Source: Dugong dugon (Eukaryota > Chordata > Mammalia > Sirenia > Dugongidae). Taken from it: a stretch of 64,000 nt of DNA. The stretch covers positions 88,223,601 through 88,287,600 of the forward strand of contig CM057472.1 of NCBI GenBank assembly GCA_030035585.1, written 5' to 3'. Below are positions 43,565 through 54,037 of the stretch, in pieces; the stretch's first letter is position 1; each line of letters starts with the position of its first letter. The translations under genes and the position numbers were made by a program. A model generated the notes under the pieces. It made no database searches and was not told where the DNA came from. It was given only the letters and a program-made list of their open reading frames with translations.

Positions 43565-46202
43565 ACTTTCTACACTGAAATTAAAAAATGGGATGAGATC
43601 AGTGGTTATCATGAAGACAGAATTGCCTGCGAAGACTTTTAAAAGTTCAAGACAGCTTAGAATTTTGTTTGGAGATAGGAGTTAGCTGGTGATGTGTATT
43701 TTGAATTAACCTCTCAAGTAACTCTTACACCACCATATCTTACACACACAAATTTGAGTTTAACAGAGAAAGTGACTTAGGACCCCTTCCAAAATACTTG
43801 AATTTAATAGGTCTAGGATGGCTCCTGAGAATATGCATTTTTCAGAAGCCACCATGGTGATTCTGATAGTTGATCTATATGCCATACGTTGAGGAACATT
43901 TTCTAACTCTAGCACCCTATGATATTACATAAGCAGTACCTTTTTTCTGCTTTATATTTTGCACTAGACCATGAACAATTGATCGTTTAATTACACGTAT
44001 TTAATGGTCTAGAAAGCAATGCTAAGTTTCTTGCTTTGAGCGATATAGCCAGGTAGAAGCAGACTTTGTCTGAATTTGTTAGAATTCATGTTTGAGACAT
44101 CTGGGCCATTATTAGAAAAAAATATATAGATATATGCAATTTTTTTCTAAAAAGCCAGAGTTCTAGTTGGGGAAATAGAATTTCTAAATTAAATGTAACC
44201 TATCGATTTTACCAGTGTTTAAAATTTACATTTTTTAAAAAATATATTTTCTCCAGTCTCGTTTCCTAAAGCTTACATAATACGGAGTTTTATTCTTTAT
44301 GCTGGTCCTAATGAATATATTACTCAGTTGAGATTAATGAGAGTCTCCCTTTTCATCCACCTGTTTTTAACCAAACACCTACATGCTACATGAGCAGGGA
44401 ATTAGGTGACTGCTGCTGTCGATCACCAAGCTGCCTTGCATAGCGAGCATGGGTTAGAGGTGAACGCTGGAACAAATATTGTGATGAATTTCTGCTTGCA
44501 ATAAGGGACCATAAATGTGGTCACAAAAGCTCTAAATAACCCTAATTATTTTAAGCCATAAACTTTTGTTATAAGGACCACTTTCATACTTAGAAATTAG
44601 AATGTAAGCTAGTGGCTTTCTCTCTCTCTCTCTGTCCCTCCCGCTCTCTCTCTCCCTTTCTCCTTGGAGAGAAAGGACAACGTAAGTAAAGCTGAACAAC
44701 AGTCAAATCCTCCATGTGTCATTGGTTTCCCTTTTTTATGTTTCCATCCACTTAGAAGTTTCCTATCCTAACTTTTTGTAGGATCATTCTTGGGACTCCA
44801 GTCTGATTCCATATGGCATTGATGAGGGCAGAATGATGAGATGTTAACTTGTCATTACAATGAGTGCTGAATATATAGAAACACTAACTCATCTGTGGGC
44901 TTTAACATTCAACAGTGATAATGTGCAAGTTTGCCCCAGCTGGCTTTGCCCTTTGTGCTTTGTCTCATTCGCAAAGCTTTTCTGAGCTGAAAAATTGCTG
45001 TAAAGCCCCATAAATGTGTTTAATATTTTATTTCTTTTTTAAAAATTTACTGCTGAATAAAGGACTCAGATAAGGTTATAACTGACTCGTAACCAAAGAA
45101 TATAACTTATCTCTGCCCCTGTGAGCACCATAGTGTCAGTCTGGCTGGAAGGGATCTTGATAGCTGGTTCTGTGACTGTGTTGCAAGGCTAAGAGGGCCA
45201 TGTAAAGTAATGTGAGCCATACAATACAGGCACGGGTAAATGCCACAAAACCCAAGTATTTTATTATAAGAGATTTCTGATTCAATACTCCCCATACTGG
45301 TTATCAATATTAAAGCTTGCATCTGGAAAAGAATGATAGTAAATCCCTAAGAATGGAATTGTTAAGTACATTGTATGTTTTTAGAAGACTCTTCTCCCAG
45401 AAACACTGCTCGTGTTAATAGCTTTGTGGGTTGTGTTTCTGCATTTACCTGTAGGTAGACAAGTTGAACAAAAGCGCTCCTCTGGTTCTAACAGAGCAAC
45501 TACTATTGTTAAGGGCAACTGATGTCAGAGAAAGTCAGGGAGGGAAATACAGGTGAGGTGACCCTGAGACTCTGTTCCTATTGACCACAGTCCTTGAGTA
45601 TCTGTAATAGTCCAGGCATCCTCAAGTGGAGCCAAGTCAGGCTTCTCAGGAGCCACTAGAAAAAGGGATGCTTGGGTAGGATCTCAGAACCAGTCTTGGA
45701 AATAAATGACTTAGCCAGAGTCATTTTAAGTCAAAAGTTAACTATAAAACATACCCTAGGAGGAGAACCAAGCTGGTGGCAGGTATAAGCATTTTCAGTT
45801 ACCGCTAGTAAAAGTAAAGGGCTAACAAGGGGAATCCAAGAAAAAGATAAGGAACTGCAGAACCAGGGACGAAATTAAGGAGTAAGAAGTCCAAAAGCAG
45901 GATGAACTTTACAATTGCTTGATTTGAGTTCTCAAAGATACCATCATAAACCTTTTTTTTTTTTTTTTCCTGCCATCTGTAGTATGTCAGTTTTGCCCTT
46001 AGGCTGACTGTCCTGTATACAAAATGGTTAGTGCCAAATCTAAAGATGACAAAATCCAGAAGAAGGAAACATCTCTTCCTTCTATGTCATTTTCTTTGGT
46101 GCAAAGAAATCTTTCCTGCAGGTTCCCTTCTTCCAAGATTTCTCCTGACATATCATTGGTCAGGATTAAGTCACATGTGTCAGGAGGATGTGGCTGAATT
46201 AT
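43565..46202. other. Unique DNA, enhancer-like candidates at 44.36-45.06 kb
   Basis: This is 2.6 kb without a SINE. It includes a (CT)n patch at about 44,620-44,665 and a T run at 45,953-45,968. Two non-repetitive stretches, 44,360-44,600 and 44,900-45,060, carry the shared word CATAAATGTG and several AT-rich homeodomain-like cores. Frames of 71-81 codons are unsupported. Confidence 0.5.
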
Positions 46203-46399
46203 AAACCAGTTGCTGTCAGGTTGACTCTGACTCATGGCAACCAACCTGTGTCAGAGCAGAAATGTGCTCTGTAGGATTTTCTATGGCTGATTTTTTAGGA
46301 GTAGATTGCCAGGCCTTTCTTGTGAGGCATCTCTCAGTAGACTCAAACATTTCTGTTAGCAGCCTAGTGTGTTTAACTCTTTCCACCACCCAGGGATTC
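46203..46399 (-). mobile_element. AfroSINE, type B, minus strand
   Basis: Minus-strand 'aatccctgggtggtggaaagagttaaac', 'agaaaggcctggcaatctactcctaaaaaatcagcc', 'gccatgagtcagagtcaacctgacagcaactgg'. Confidence 0.93.
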
Positions 46400-46804
46400 C
46401 TGCTTGATTATACTGAGATGGAATAGATTTTGAAGAGTCAAATACAAATCCACTCCAGAAGCAGAGGATGGGGAGAATCCATATTTCATCCACAATCCAT
46501 AGGGCCATGATGGGTCAGCTGTAATGCGGTCCTGAATTTAAGATTGCAAGAGATCATTTGTAGGATTCCTTGGACCTCACCAGTTTGATAAAGTCTGTAT
46601 CCAAATCCATGGGATTTTGCTAAATAATCTAGAGCACTATTCCCTAAACTTGCTAGAACATAATAATCATGGAGAGCCTTATTTAACATATAGGTACTTG
46701 GGCCCCACACAGACATACTGAATTAATATCTCTAAGGGAGATGCTGGGAATCTGCTTTTTAACAAGTGTCCCATAATTATTATTATTATTATATGTCCCA
46801 TATA
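46400..46804. other. Unique DNA with a TTA microsatellite
   Basis: An ATTATTATTATTAT patch lies at about 46,774-46,790. Otherwise unassigned. Confidence 0.5.
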
Positions 46805-46995
46805 TATCTATGGGGACTAGCATTTATTGAGCCTATACCATGTTATTCCTGGCTGTACAAGACATTTTGTATCTATCATCTTATTTAACCATAGTATCAA
46901 TCCTGGGAAGCTGCTATTGCCATCCTCATTTTAAACCTAGTGAAACTGAGGTTGGGTAACAGTGGAACTGCAATTGGATCTCAAAATACACACTC
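46805..46995 (+). repeat. L2/MIR-type fossil
   Basis: 'actagcatttattgagcctataccatg' and 'atcatcttatttaaccatagtatcaatcctgggaagctgctattgccatcctcattttaaacc' are L2/MIR3 modules. Confidence 0.72.
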
Positions 46996-47027
46996 TTTCC
47001 ATCTTGCTAACTCTTAACATTTTCATT

Positions 47028-47512
47028 ATTAGTTGCCATTTAATCAGCTCCAACTCATGGAGTCCTTATATCCAACAGAATAAAAAGTTGCCCAGTCCTG
47101 TACCATCTCCATGATGTTTGATATGTTTGAGCCCACAGTTGAGGCTATTGTGTCAATCTATCTCATTTAGGATTTCCCTTGTTTTCAGTGACCCTTCACT
47201 TTACCAAACAGGATATCTTTCTCTATCGATTGGTCTTTCCTGATGACATGTCCAAAGTGAACAAGATGAAGTCTCCCTGTCCTCGCTTCTAAGAGCATTC
47301 CATTTGTATTTTTTCTGAGACTAATGTGTTCGTTCTTTTGGCAGTCCATGGCAGTCAATATTCTTTGCCAACATGGCCATTCAAATGTATCAATTCTTCT
47401 ATCTTCTTTTTTCATTGTACAACTTTCACATGCACATGAGGCAATTGAAGAGACTATGGCTTGGGTCAGGCGCACCTTAGTCATCAAAGTAACATATTTG
47501 CTTTTTATGACT
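47028..47512 (-). pseudogene. RTE-clade LINE 3' part, minus strand
   Basis: The 100-codon minus frame at 47185-47487 reads 'MKKEDRRIDTFEWPCWQRIL', then 'HLVHFGHVIRKDQSIEKDIL'. This is the RTE C-terminal region, close to the relic at 42.9-43.1 kb. The 3' end at about 47,028 shows the degraded SINE-like tail. It is 5'-truncated and non-functional. Confidence 0.88.
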
Positions 47513-47700
47513 TCATACTAACATTAAATTAAAGAATCTTGAATCATCCAATCCAGGGTTAACCTGTTTTTCTTTATTCTTGTCCTTGGTGGAAACAAAA
47601 GACAGCTGGTAACTGTCCTCCATTTGGTTTTGCATGTATTTAAAAGACATCCTGTACATGGTTAGGTACAGGTGTACACATAGATGAGAACAGACAGAAG
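47513..47700. other. Probable L1 3'UTR start or unique DNA
   Basis: Not assigned with certainty. The following segment is L1 3'UTR, so the L1 may begin within this stretch. Confidence 0.35.
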
Positions 47701-47764
47701 TGTCTATCCCAAAAACCAAAACCCATTGCTGTCAAGTCGATTCCAACTCATAGCGTCTGTCTAT
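47701..47764 (-). mobile_element. 5'-truncated AfroSINE tail, type A, 7-bp TSD
   Basis: The SINE fragment is 47708-47757, the last 50 bp of a type A copy ('ccaaaaaccaaaacccattgctgtcaagtcgattccaactcatagcg' on the plus strand). TGTCTAT flanks it at 47701-47707 and 47758-47764. It lies within the L1 3'UTR. Confidence 0.88.
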
Positions 47765-48409
47765 AGGTATGTGTAAATAAAAGTATGTGGTACAGGCCTT
47801 TGTCTTCATTGAACACACAAATACAGATATTCCTCAAACATAACCAAACACCTCCAAGATTTGTTTTCTGGATTTGAAAGCATAGGATCATAGCCTCAAG
47901 GGAAAACTCAGTCAATTGGCATTATAGTTCGCAAAAATCATGATCAGCATCCTAGTGAAGTGAGTAGTATCTGGGGTCTTAAAAGCTTGCGAGTGGGCAT
48001 CTAAGATACAACTACTAGACTGTACTCACCAGGAGCAAAACAGTAAGAAAGTAACCAAAAGCTCAGAGAAGAAATAAGTCCTCATGAGCCATGACCTCTT
48101 CTACCCTGAGACCAGAAGAACTAGATGATACCCAGAGACCACCACCGACTGTACTGACCATGGTCACAATTTTTGGTTCTGGATAGAATGGGAGAAAAAA
48201 ATATGAAACAGAACTCAAATTCTTATTAAAAAAAAGAAAAAATCGAGACAAACTGGAACAGTAGAGAACAGAAGACTCCCTGAGACTATTGTCCTAAGAC
48301 ACTCTTTAAGCCTAGAACTGAGCCTGTCTCCTGAGATCACCTTTTAGCAAAATAGCAGAGTGGCACACAAAATAAAGGATGTTACCCATAAGATGAGTGC
48401 ACTACTTAA
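47765..48409 (+). mobile_element. L1 3'UTR (split copy), first part
   Basis: 'gtgagtagtatctggggtcttaaaagcttg', 'ctaccctgagaccagaagaactagat', and 'cctaagacactctttaagcc' match the L1 3'UTR at 26.2-26.6 kb, in the same orientation. There is no coding potential. Confidence 0.88.
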
Positions 48410-48768
48410 AAACCATTGGTATGATGTTAGCAAAGAATATTGAATATGCCCTGGACTGCCAGAAGAACAAACAAATCTATTTTGGAAGAAGTACAGCCAG
48501 AATGCTCCTTAGAAGTGAGGATGGTGAGATTTCATCTCATGTACTTTGGACACGTTATCAGGAGGGACCAGTTCCTGGAGAAGGACATCATTGTTGGTAA
48601 AGTAGAGGGTCAGTGAAAGAGAGGAAGACCCTCAACGAAATAGATTGACACAGTGGCTGTAATAATAGTCTGAAACATAGCAATGATTGTAAGGATGGTG
48701 CAGGACTGGGAAGTATTTGATTCTGTTGTACATAGGGTTGCTATGAGTTGGAACCTAACAAAAACAAC
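48410..48768 (+). pseudogene. RTE-clade LINE 3' end inside the L1 3'UTR
   Basis: It corresponds to about 42,890-43,240 of the main RTE copy: 'gcaaagaatattgaatatgccctggactgccag', 'cagccagaatgctccttagaag', 'ggacacgttatcaggagggaccag', and 'gttgtacatagggttgctatgagttgg'. It ends 'cctaacaaaaacaacaatg'. The open frame 48397-48600 is dead. Confidence 0.9.
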
Positions 48769-49012
48769 AATGAGACCAAAAGTTCAACAATTACTCAAAA
48801 GCAAAGATGAGAATATAAGGGAACAGGGAAACTAGAATACCAGAAATGGAACAAACAGAACATGATTAAAGAGAATGTTGACCCATTGTGATAAATATAA
48901 CTAACATCACTGAACAATTTGTGTGGAAATTGTCAAATGGGAACCTAACTTGCAGTGTAAACTTTCACCAAAACCTCAATAAAATGTTATTTAAAAAACT
49001 AAAAATAAAGAG
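48769..49012 (+). mobile_element. L1 3'UTR, last part with poly(A) signal
   Basis: 'taactaacatcactgaacaatttgtgtggaaattg' matches the end of the L1 3'UTR at about 26,790-26,830. 'aataaaatgttatttaaaaaac' near 48,986 holds an AATAAA. The 3' end is near 49,010. Confidence 0.85.
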
Positions 49013-49100
49013 AACCTCTTCCTCCTCTCCTTAATCCTTTACATTTGGGCCATTTGTTTTGTTCTGCAGCTATTTAGCCATTCTAGTTATTTTTTTCAAA

Positions 49101-49306
49101 GAGCCCTGGTGGTGCAATGTTAAGAGCCTGGCTGCTAACTGAAAGGTTGGCAATTTGAACCTACCAGTTGCTCTGCGGGAGAAAGATATGGCAGTCTGCT
49201 TCTGTGAGATTATAGCCTTGGAGACTTGGTGGGGCAATTGTACTCTGTCCTATAGGAGCTCTATGAGTCAGAATTGACTTAACACCACTGTGTTTGGTCT
49301 TGGTTT
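49101..49306 (+). mobile_element. AfroSINE, type A, plus strand
   Basis: 'gagccctggtggtgcaatgttaagagcctggctgctaactgaaaggttggcaatttgaacctacc', then 'gagaaagatatggcagtctgcttctgtgagattatagccttgg'. The tail is 'actgtgtttggtcttggttt'. It forms an inverted pair with the next SINE. Confidence 0.95.
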
Positions 49307-49352
49307 GGGTAGTTACTTTTTCAGAAACCTTTAAACTTACTCTTTGTTTATC

Positions 49353-49565
49353 TAAACCCAAAAAACCCAAACCCATTGCCGTGGAATCGATTCCAACTCA
49401 TAGTGACCCTATAGGACAGAGTAGAACTACTCCATAGAATTTCCAAGGTCATAATCTTTAGGGTTGCAGACTGCCACATCTTTCTCCCACAGAGCAGCTA
49501 GTGGGTTCAATCTGCCAACCTTTCAGTTAGCAGCCAAGCACTTAACCTCTGTGCCACAAGGACTC
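49353..49565 (-). mobile_element. AfroSINE, type A, minus strand
   Basis: It contains the same blocks as the copy at 49101-49306, in the reverse orientation ('aacccaaacccattgccgtggaatcgattccaactcatagtgaccc', 'gactgccacatctttctcccacagagcagc'). Confidence 0.95.
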
Positions 49566-50364
49566 TTTTATGTTCCTCCTATGTTCCTCTAGAGGGGATA
49601 AAAACTTGCTGAAGCACATTTCCCTGCTACCCAACCTAAAGCAGGCTGAAACAAAAGCCACCTGCCACTGTGTTTCCCTTCCCTCATCCCTCAGGTATAT
49701 AATAGGTCATTTGGCTCTCAACAGTTTATGCCAAGGTCTGCTAAGGGAGAAATGAGACTTCAAAGCTCTCTACAAGTTGAACTTGAGTCAGAAAAGCTGT
49801 ATATACAACTGCTCAAAGGTCAGGTATTTTGCAGAAAACTATAATGTAGAGGAACCAAGGATATTGTTTTCCTTAGATCTTTGCCATTTCGGTGCAATGG
49901 GAGGCCATTGAAGGCTTTAAACTGGGAGATGACATAATAAAATTTCATTTCTGAAAATTATGATGGCTCTTGGGGGAAATGGATTGGAGGAGTCAAGAAG
50001 TTAAAAAAAAAGAAAGAAAAGGTGGAAGGTATTTTACAAGTTCTCCAGGAAAATAATGCAATAGGAGAACCACAGACTCAGAAAATGTGGCTCATTTTCT
50101 AAAATATGTTTCCCAATCCAAACTATTCTGCTTGGAGTTCTACAACTCAGGTCAATTGTTCTTTCAGTTCAGCAACGCGCAAGGTCTGATCTACTAAAAC
50201 CATGTAGTAAATTTTAGGAATTTATATAACTCAACCAACCGATGTCTCAAAATCCAACCCAAAAGTCTATAGTATACTGCTGTTCATTTTAGATTGTAAA
50301 AACTGGTTTATTTAGAAAACTGAAGCACTGGGTTCTGATGCTTATAATCAATGGTGTACAGTGG
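49566..50364. other. Unique DNA
   Basis: No gene is recognised. A 61-codon plus frame at 49570-49755 is unsupported. An AAAGAAAG patch lies at about 50,004-50,021. Confidence 0.5.
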
Positions 50365-50590
50365 ATAATATCTTGAGCTCTCAAGTCAAACTTCAGTGGC
50401 TCTGTCATGTCCTTGCTCTGTAGCTTTGGGCAGGTTATTAACTCTGTCTCAGTTTCCTCATTTATAAAATGGGAATAATAGTATCTGTCATATATAGGCT
50501 TGTTGTAAACTGTTAATGAGATAACAAATGAAAAGGATTTCACACCATCATAGGGTAAGGCACATGACAAGCACTCAATATTGTGATTGC
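50365..50590 (+). repeat. MIR SINE fossil
   Basis: 'ctgtagctttgggcaggttattaactctgtctcagtttcctcatttataaaatgggaataatag' and 'ggcacatgacaagcactcaatatt' are in MIR order. Confidence 0.85.
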
Positions 50591-51588
50591 TGTTTTATTA
50601 ATAAACATAGATAGAGCTTCATCTAAGTTATTAAGCAAAAGCATTGGACTAAAAGAAGAGTTAAGAATGGATTATTAAAGGTTGCAAATGGCAGGATAAA
50701 GAATTAGAGGTGTTCCTTTGCCAAGCCATCCAAATACTCACTCTATATCTTTTTGGTCATTTTCCTCCAATAAAACCGTGTAGTTATTACCCCCTTCTGA
50801 CAAGCACGTGAAGGGTGACTCGCCTCCCACACAGTGCTGAATTATGGACAATGTGTTAGAAGCCATATATTCACTATGTCTTCCCCAGATGCACCTAATA
50901 ACCACGCCAGAGCTCAGTAAAGAAGAGGACCCTGGCACGTTTATTCATCTTTTTATTTCCTTGTTGTTCTCTGTGCTGTGATCATGGTGCCCAGAATGGG
51001 TGTTCTTGCCCTTTTACCCCCTTCCTTTCCTTAGAGCTCTTGTCAAATGTCAGTGAATTGGAATGGTTTCTGGGACAGACTGAGTGAGCAGGCGACTGTT
51101 CTCCCCCATACATATGCTGTAGACTGAAAGGTTTGCAAATATTGTGATTGCAACAGATTAAAGGGGAAAGCAGGATAAATCAAAAGGGAGGCACCACAAA
51201 AGGCTGGAGAACCTTTCCACTCCAGATCGGAAAGAAGCAGGTGAAATTTTTTTTAACATTGTAGGCAGAGGAAAATGTTGTACAGTAAATCTATTGAGCT
51301 GCTTCAGGAGGCTTTTCTCTTGATCTAATTGAGCTGTTTGAAGCGTGCTTGAAAGTTCTCATCCAGCCTGTGTCAGCATTCTGCCTGCTACCAGCCATGC
51401 ATGTTCGTCTCAGCACTACTAGTAGAGCTTGTCAGGTATCTGCTGGTTAGCCATGCTTAACTGCAGTTCGAGGTATGGAAAGGTCTTGTGCCCACTTTTG
51501 GCTTTGGGTCATGGGGCTACTTGACTATGCATGAGAACAAACCACACCCAAAGCTCCATCAGATGGTGCTAATAGTATAGCTAGATAG
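50591..51588. other. Unique DNA, possible regulatory segment at 51.05-51.45 kb
   Basis: No gene is supported. The stretch from about 51,040 to 51,450 is non-repetitive, with a CTAATTGAGCTG word (near 51,330) and other AT-rich cores. A T run lies at 51,249-51,256. Confidence 0.45.
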
Positions 51589-52040
51589 CTGTTGTTGAAT
51601 TGACTCCTACTTATGACGACCCTATTTACAACAGAAGGAAACTATGCCCAGTTCTGTGTCATCCTCACAATCATGAGCATGTTCAAGTCCATTGTTGTGG
51701 CTGTTGTGCCAGTCCATCTCATCGAGGGTCATCCTCGCCCTCTCTGGCCCTCTATTTCACCAAACTTGATGTCCTCCTCTAGCAATTAATTTCTTCTGAT
51801 GGCATGTCCAAAGCAAGAGAATCGGGCAGTGTTCTGTTGTGATCCATATGGTTTTCACTGGCTAATTTTTGAAAGTAGATCACTAGGCCTTCCTTCCTAG
51901 TCTGTCTTAGCGTGGAAGCTTCATCGAAATCTGTCTACCATGGATGACCCTGCTCGTATTTGAAATGCCAGTGGCATGGCTTTTACATCACAGCAAAATT
52001 CAAGCCACCAAAGTCCGACAAACTGACAGATGACTGGTGG
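51589..52040 (-). mobile_element. RTE-tailed SINE, long form, minus strand
   Basis: On the minus strand it reads from the body ('gtctgtcagtttgtcggactttggtggcttgaattttgctgtgatg', 'cttccacgctaagacagactaggaagg') to a long RTE-derived tail of roughly 230 bp. The tail holds 'ctttggacatgccatcag', 'ggaggacatcaagtttggt' and 'gatgacacagaactggg'. The tRNA-like head is not visible. It is colinear with 18876-19848. Confidence 0.88.
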
Positions 52041-52089
52041 ACTAATAGTGTAGTAATAAATAATTCATGGCAAGAAGATAGATAATCCA

Positions 52090-52335
52090 AAGCCTTTAAA
52101 CATACTGTTCCTCCTTCCTGAAACAACCGTACCACTGTCATCAGCACTGACCCCACCTTCCATCCCCTTTTCTTGCAGTCTCAGATTAAATGTTACCAAC
52201 TCCTGGAAGCCTTTCTTGCTCACCACATTGGGGTTAGAGGCACCTCCTATATTCTCCTAGCACCTTCATTTCCAATTCAAAGCACTTAAGACACCAAACT
52301 CGTTCCTTACGATATGCCTGGATGCATTCTCTAGT
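52090..52335 (+). repeat. L2 3' fragment
   Basis: 'gtctcagattaaatgttaccaactcctggaagcctttcttgctcacc' and 'cctcctatattctcctagcacctt' match L2 modules. Confidence 0.65.
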
Positions 52336-52579
52336 AGTCTGTGCATTCTAAGAAATAATACTGGGTTTACCCTAGAATTTAAAGCAACCTCATGTGTATA
52401 GCAGATTGACAATAAATTGTCTACAAAAAATAATGAATAACTATTATTTTAGGAGGGAGAGGTTGTCTGAGAGCCCAGGAAGCTAGCCCATGATTTGTGC
52501 GTTGTTAAGAAACACCGACTTTCAGATAATTTTAATGGCACTTATTTCACGCTTTTCAATTTGCTTTTATGTTTTGTTA
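52336..52579. other. Unique DNA
   Basis: No assignment. Confidence 0.5.
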
Positions 52580-52735
52580 GGTAGGTGCCTTTGAGTCAAT
52601 TGGGACTCATAGCAACCCTCCCTACACAACAGAATGAAACACTGCCAGGTCCTGTACCATCCTCACAATCTTTGCTATGTTTGAGCCCATTGTTGCAGCC
52701 ACTGTGTCAATTTATCTCTTAATTGTCCTTAATAC
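52580..52735 (-). mobile_element. RTE/SINE 3' tail fragment, minus strand
   Basis: 'gttaggtaggtgcctttgagtcaattgggactcatagcaaccc', 'ccaggtcctgtaccatcctcacaatctttgctatg', and 'cactgtgtcaatttatctc' are the RTE-tail words seen at 51.6 kb and 47.1 kb. Confidence 0.85.
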
Positions 52736-53699
52736 GGCAATTTAATAGGACAATTTAATTTGCTTAATTGTCCTTAATAGGCTGTGAAATTCCCACTCCT
52801 TCTAAGTGACCAGTGCCTGATGGGGGACGGTGGGTCAGCAGCAGAAAGATGCTAGACTAGAACAAGCTCAGACCCTCCTTTTCTGATCAGCTCAGGGTTG
52901 GCCTGGGGGCTCAGCCCAAGAGGAAAGCATGTAAAGGGCACATTCAGGGTGAGTCCAGGTGATGAACCAGGAAGGAGAATTATTTCAAATTTCCTTTTTT
53001 CTTATACTTGAAATGCTGTAAACAAGGGCACATCAACTCCTTTCTAGTTAGCATTTCTTAAACAATGGTAGACATAATTATGTCCACTTATTTGCCCTCT
53101 CACAAGAACACCACACTATAGAAGCAACTCCCTCTGTTGCTGCCTTGAACTTGAATTTCTTTTTGCCCTTGCTTCTCTTTATTATTCTCTATTCTACGGC
53201 ATACCTTGTAAATTCTCCTGTAACCAAATCTGTTTAATGAAGGTCACAAAAGCTAGGTTAAGAAGATACCTGGTGTGGAACCCAGTGGTCCTGATTTTCC
53301 TACCCACTAAGAAGCAGCTGCCCCATCCCTACTTCCCCTCCTAGCAGGCAGGTTATAGTATTTCATGCCATCTTGTCTTATTGATTGAGTCATACATCTC
53401 TCATTCTGCAAAGTCAGTCCTTAAATACTTCTGTGGAGCCACAAGGACTCTTCCTCATTAGCCTTCTTTGACTTTATCATTGATATCATTTACTGTTTTT
53501 GATAATAAAAAATAAAAGAAAGTAAGATGTCAGAGTGACCAGGAAGAACCTTAGATAGAACACCAAATCTCTCCCCTCTGGACAGAGGTACAAGAATATA
53601 CCATCCTTATTATGGGACTGATTGTATCCCTTCTGACTAGAACCTTAACTTTTTACCGTAGAAATTCTTATCCTGCCACCTAAGCCTGCAATTCTTGTT
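52736..53699. other. Unique DNA
   Basis: Starts with a small local direct repeat, 'aattgtccttaata' twice (about 52,722 and 52,767). No gene or family is assigned. Confidence 0.5.
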
Positions 53700-53806
53700 T
53701 GCCTATCTATCTGTCTGCCTGTGTTTTTGTCTATCATCTATCGATTTATCAGTCTATCAGTTCATCTATCTATCCATCCGTCCATCTATCTGTCTATGTA
53801 TCTAGG
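53700..53806 (+). repeat. Degenerate (TCTA/TCTG/TCCA)n microsatellite
   Basis: About 107 bp of four-base units with many interruptions. A 98-codon plus frame beginning here (53721-54017) takes its N-terminal Ser/Ile-rich part from it. Confidence 0.92.
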
Positions 53807-53956
53807 TGTGTTTTTCTTAGAACATGACCTAGATTCTTCCGTAGTGCAAGTTTCTTGCTTTGTGTTTTGTCTTCAGTGGACTGATAAAAAGATTTTATTT
53901 CTGTCTTTTTCTGGAAATACCTTGGTAGCATTTTTTATGAAAAAAGACCCTGAGGA

Positions 53957-54037
53957 TTTTTTTTTTTTTTTTTTTGACGGAAATAGTTTGTTACCTTTCT
54001 TAACCACTCATTCTTAATTCTTTTTTTTTTTTTTTTT
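53957..54037 (+). repeat. Two T homopolymers
   Basis: T runs lie at 53957-53975 and 54021-54037. They could be the reversed poly(A) tails of old insertions, but no element body is recognised next to them. Confidence 0.9.

Noticed and set aside
53700-54037. CRISPR-like or satellite array
   Set aside because: The units are four-base microsatellite repeats and T runs, not spaced palindromic repeats. The genome is mammalian.
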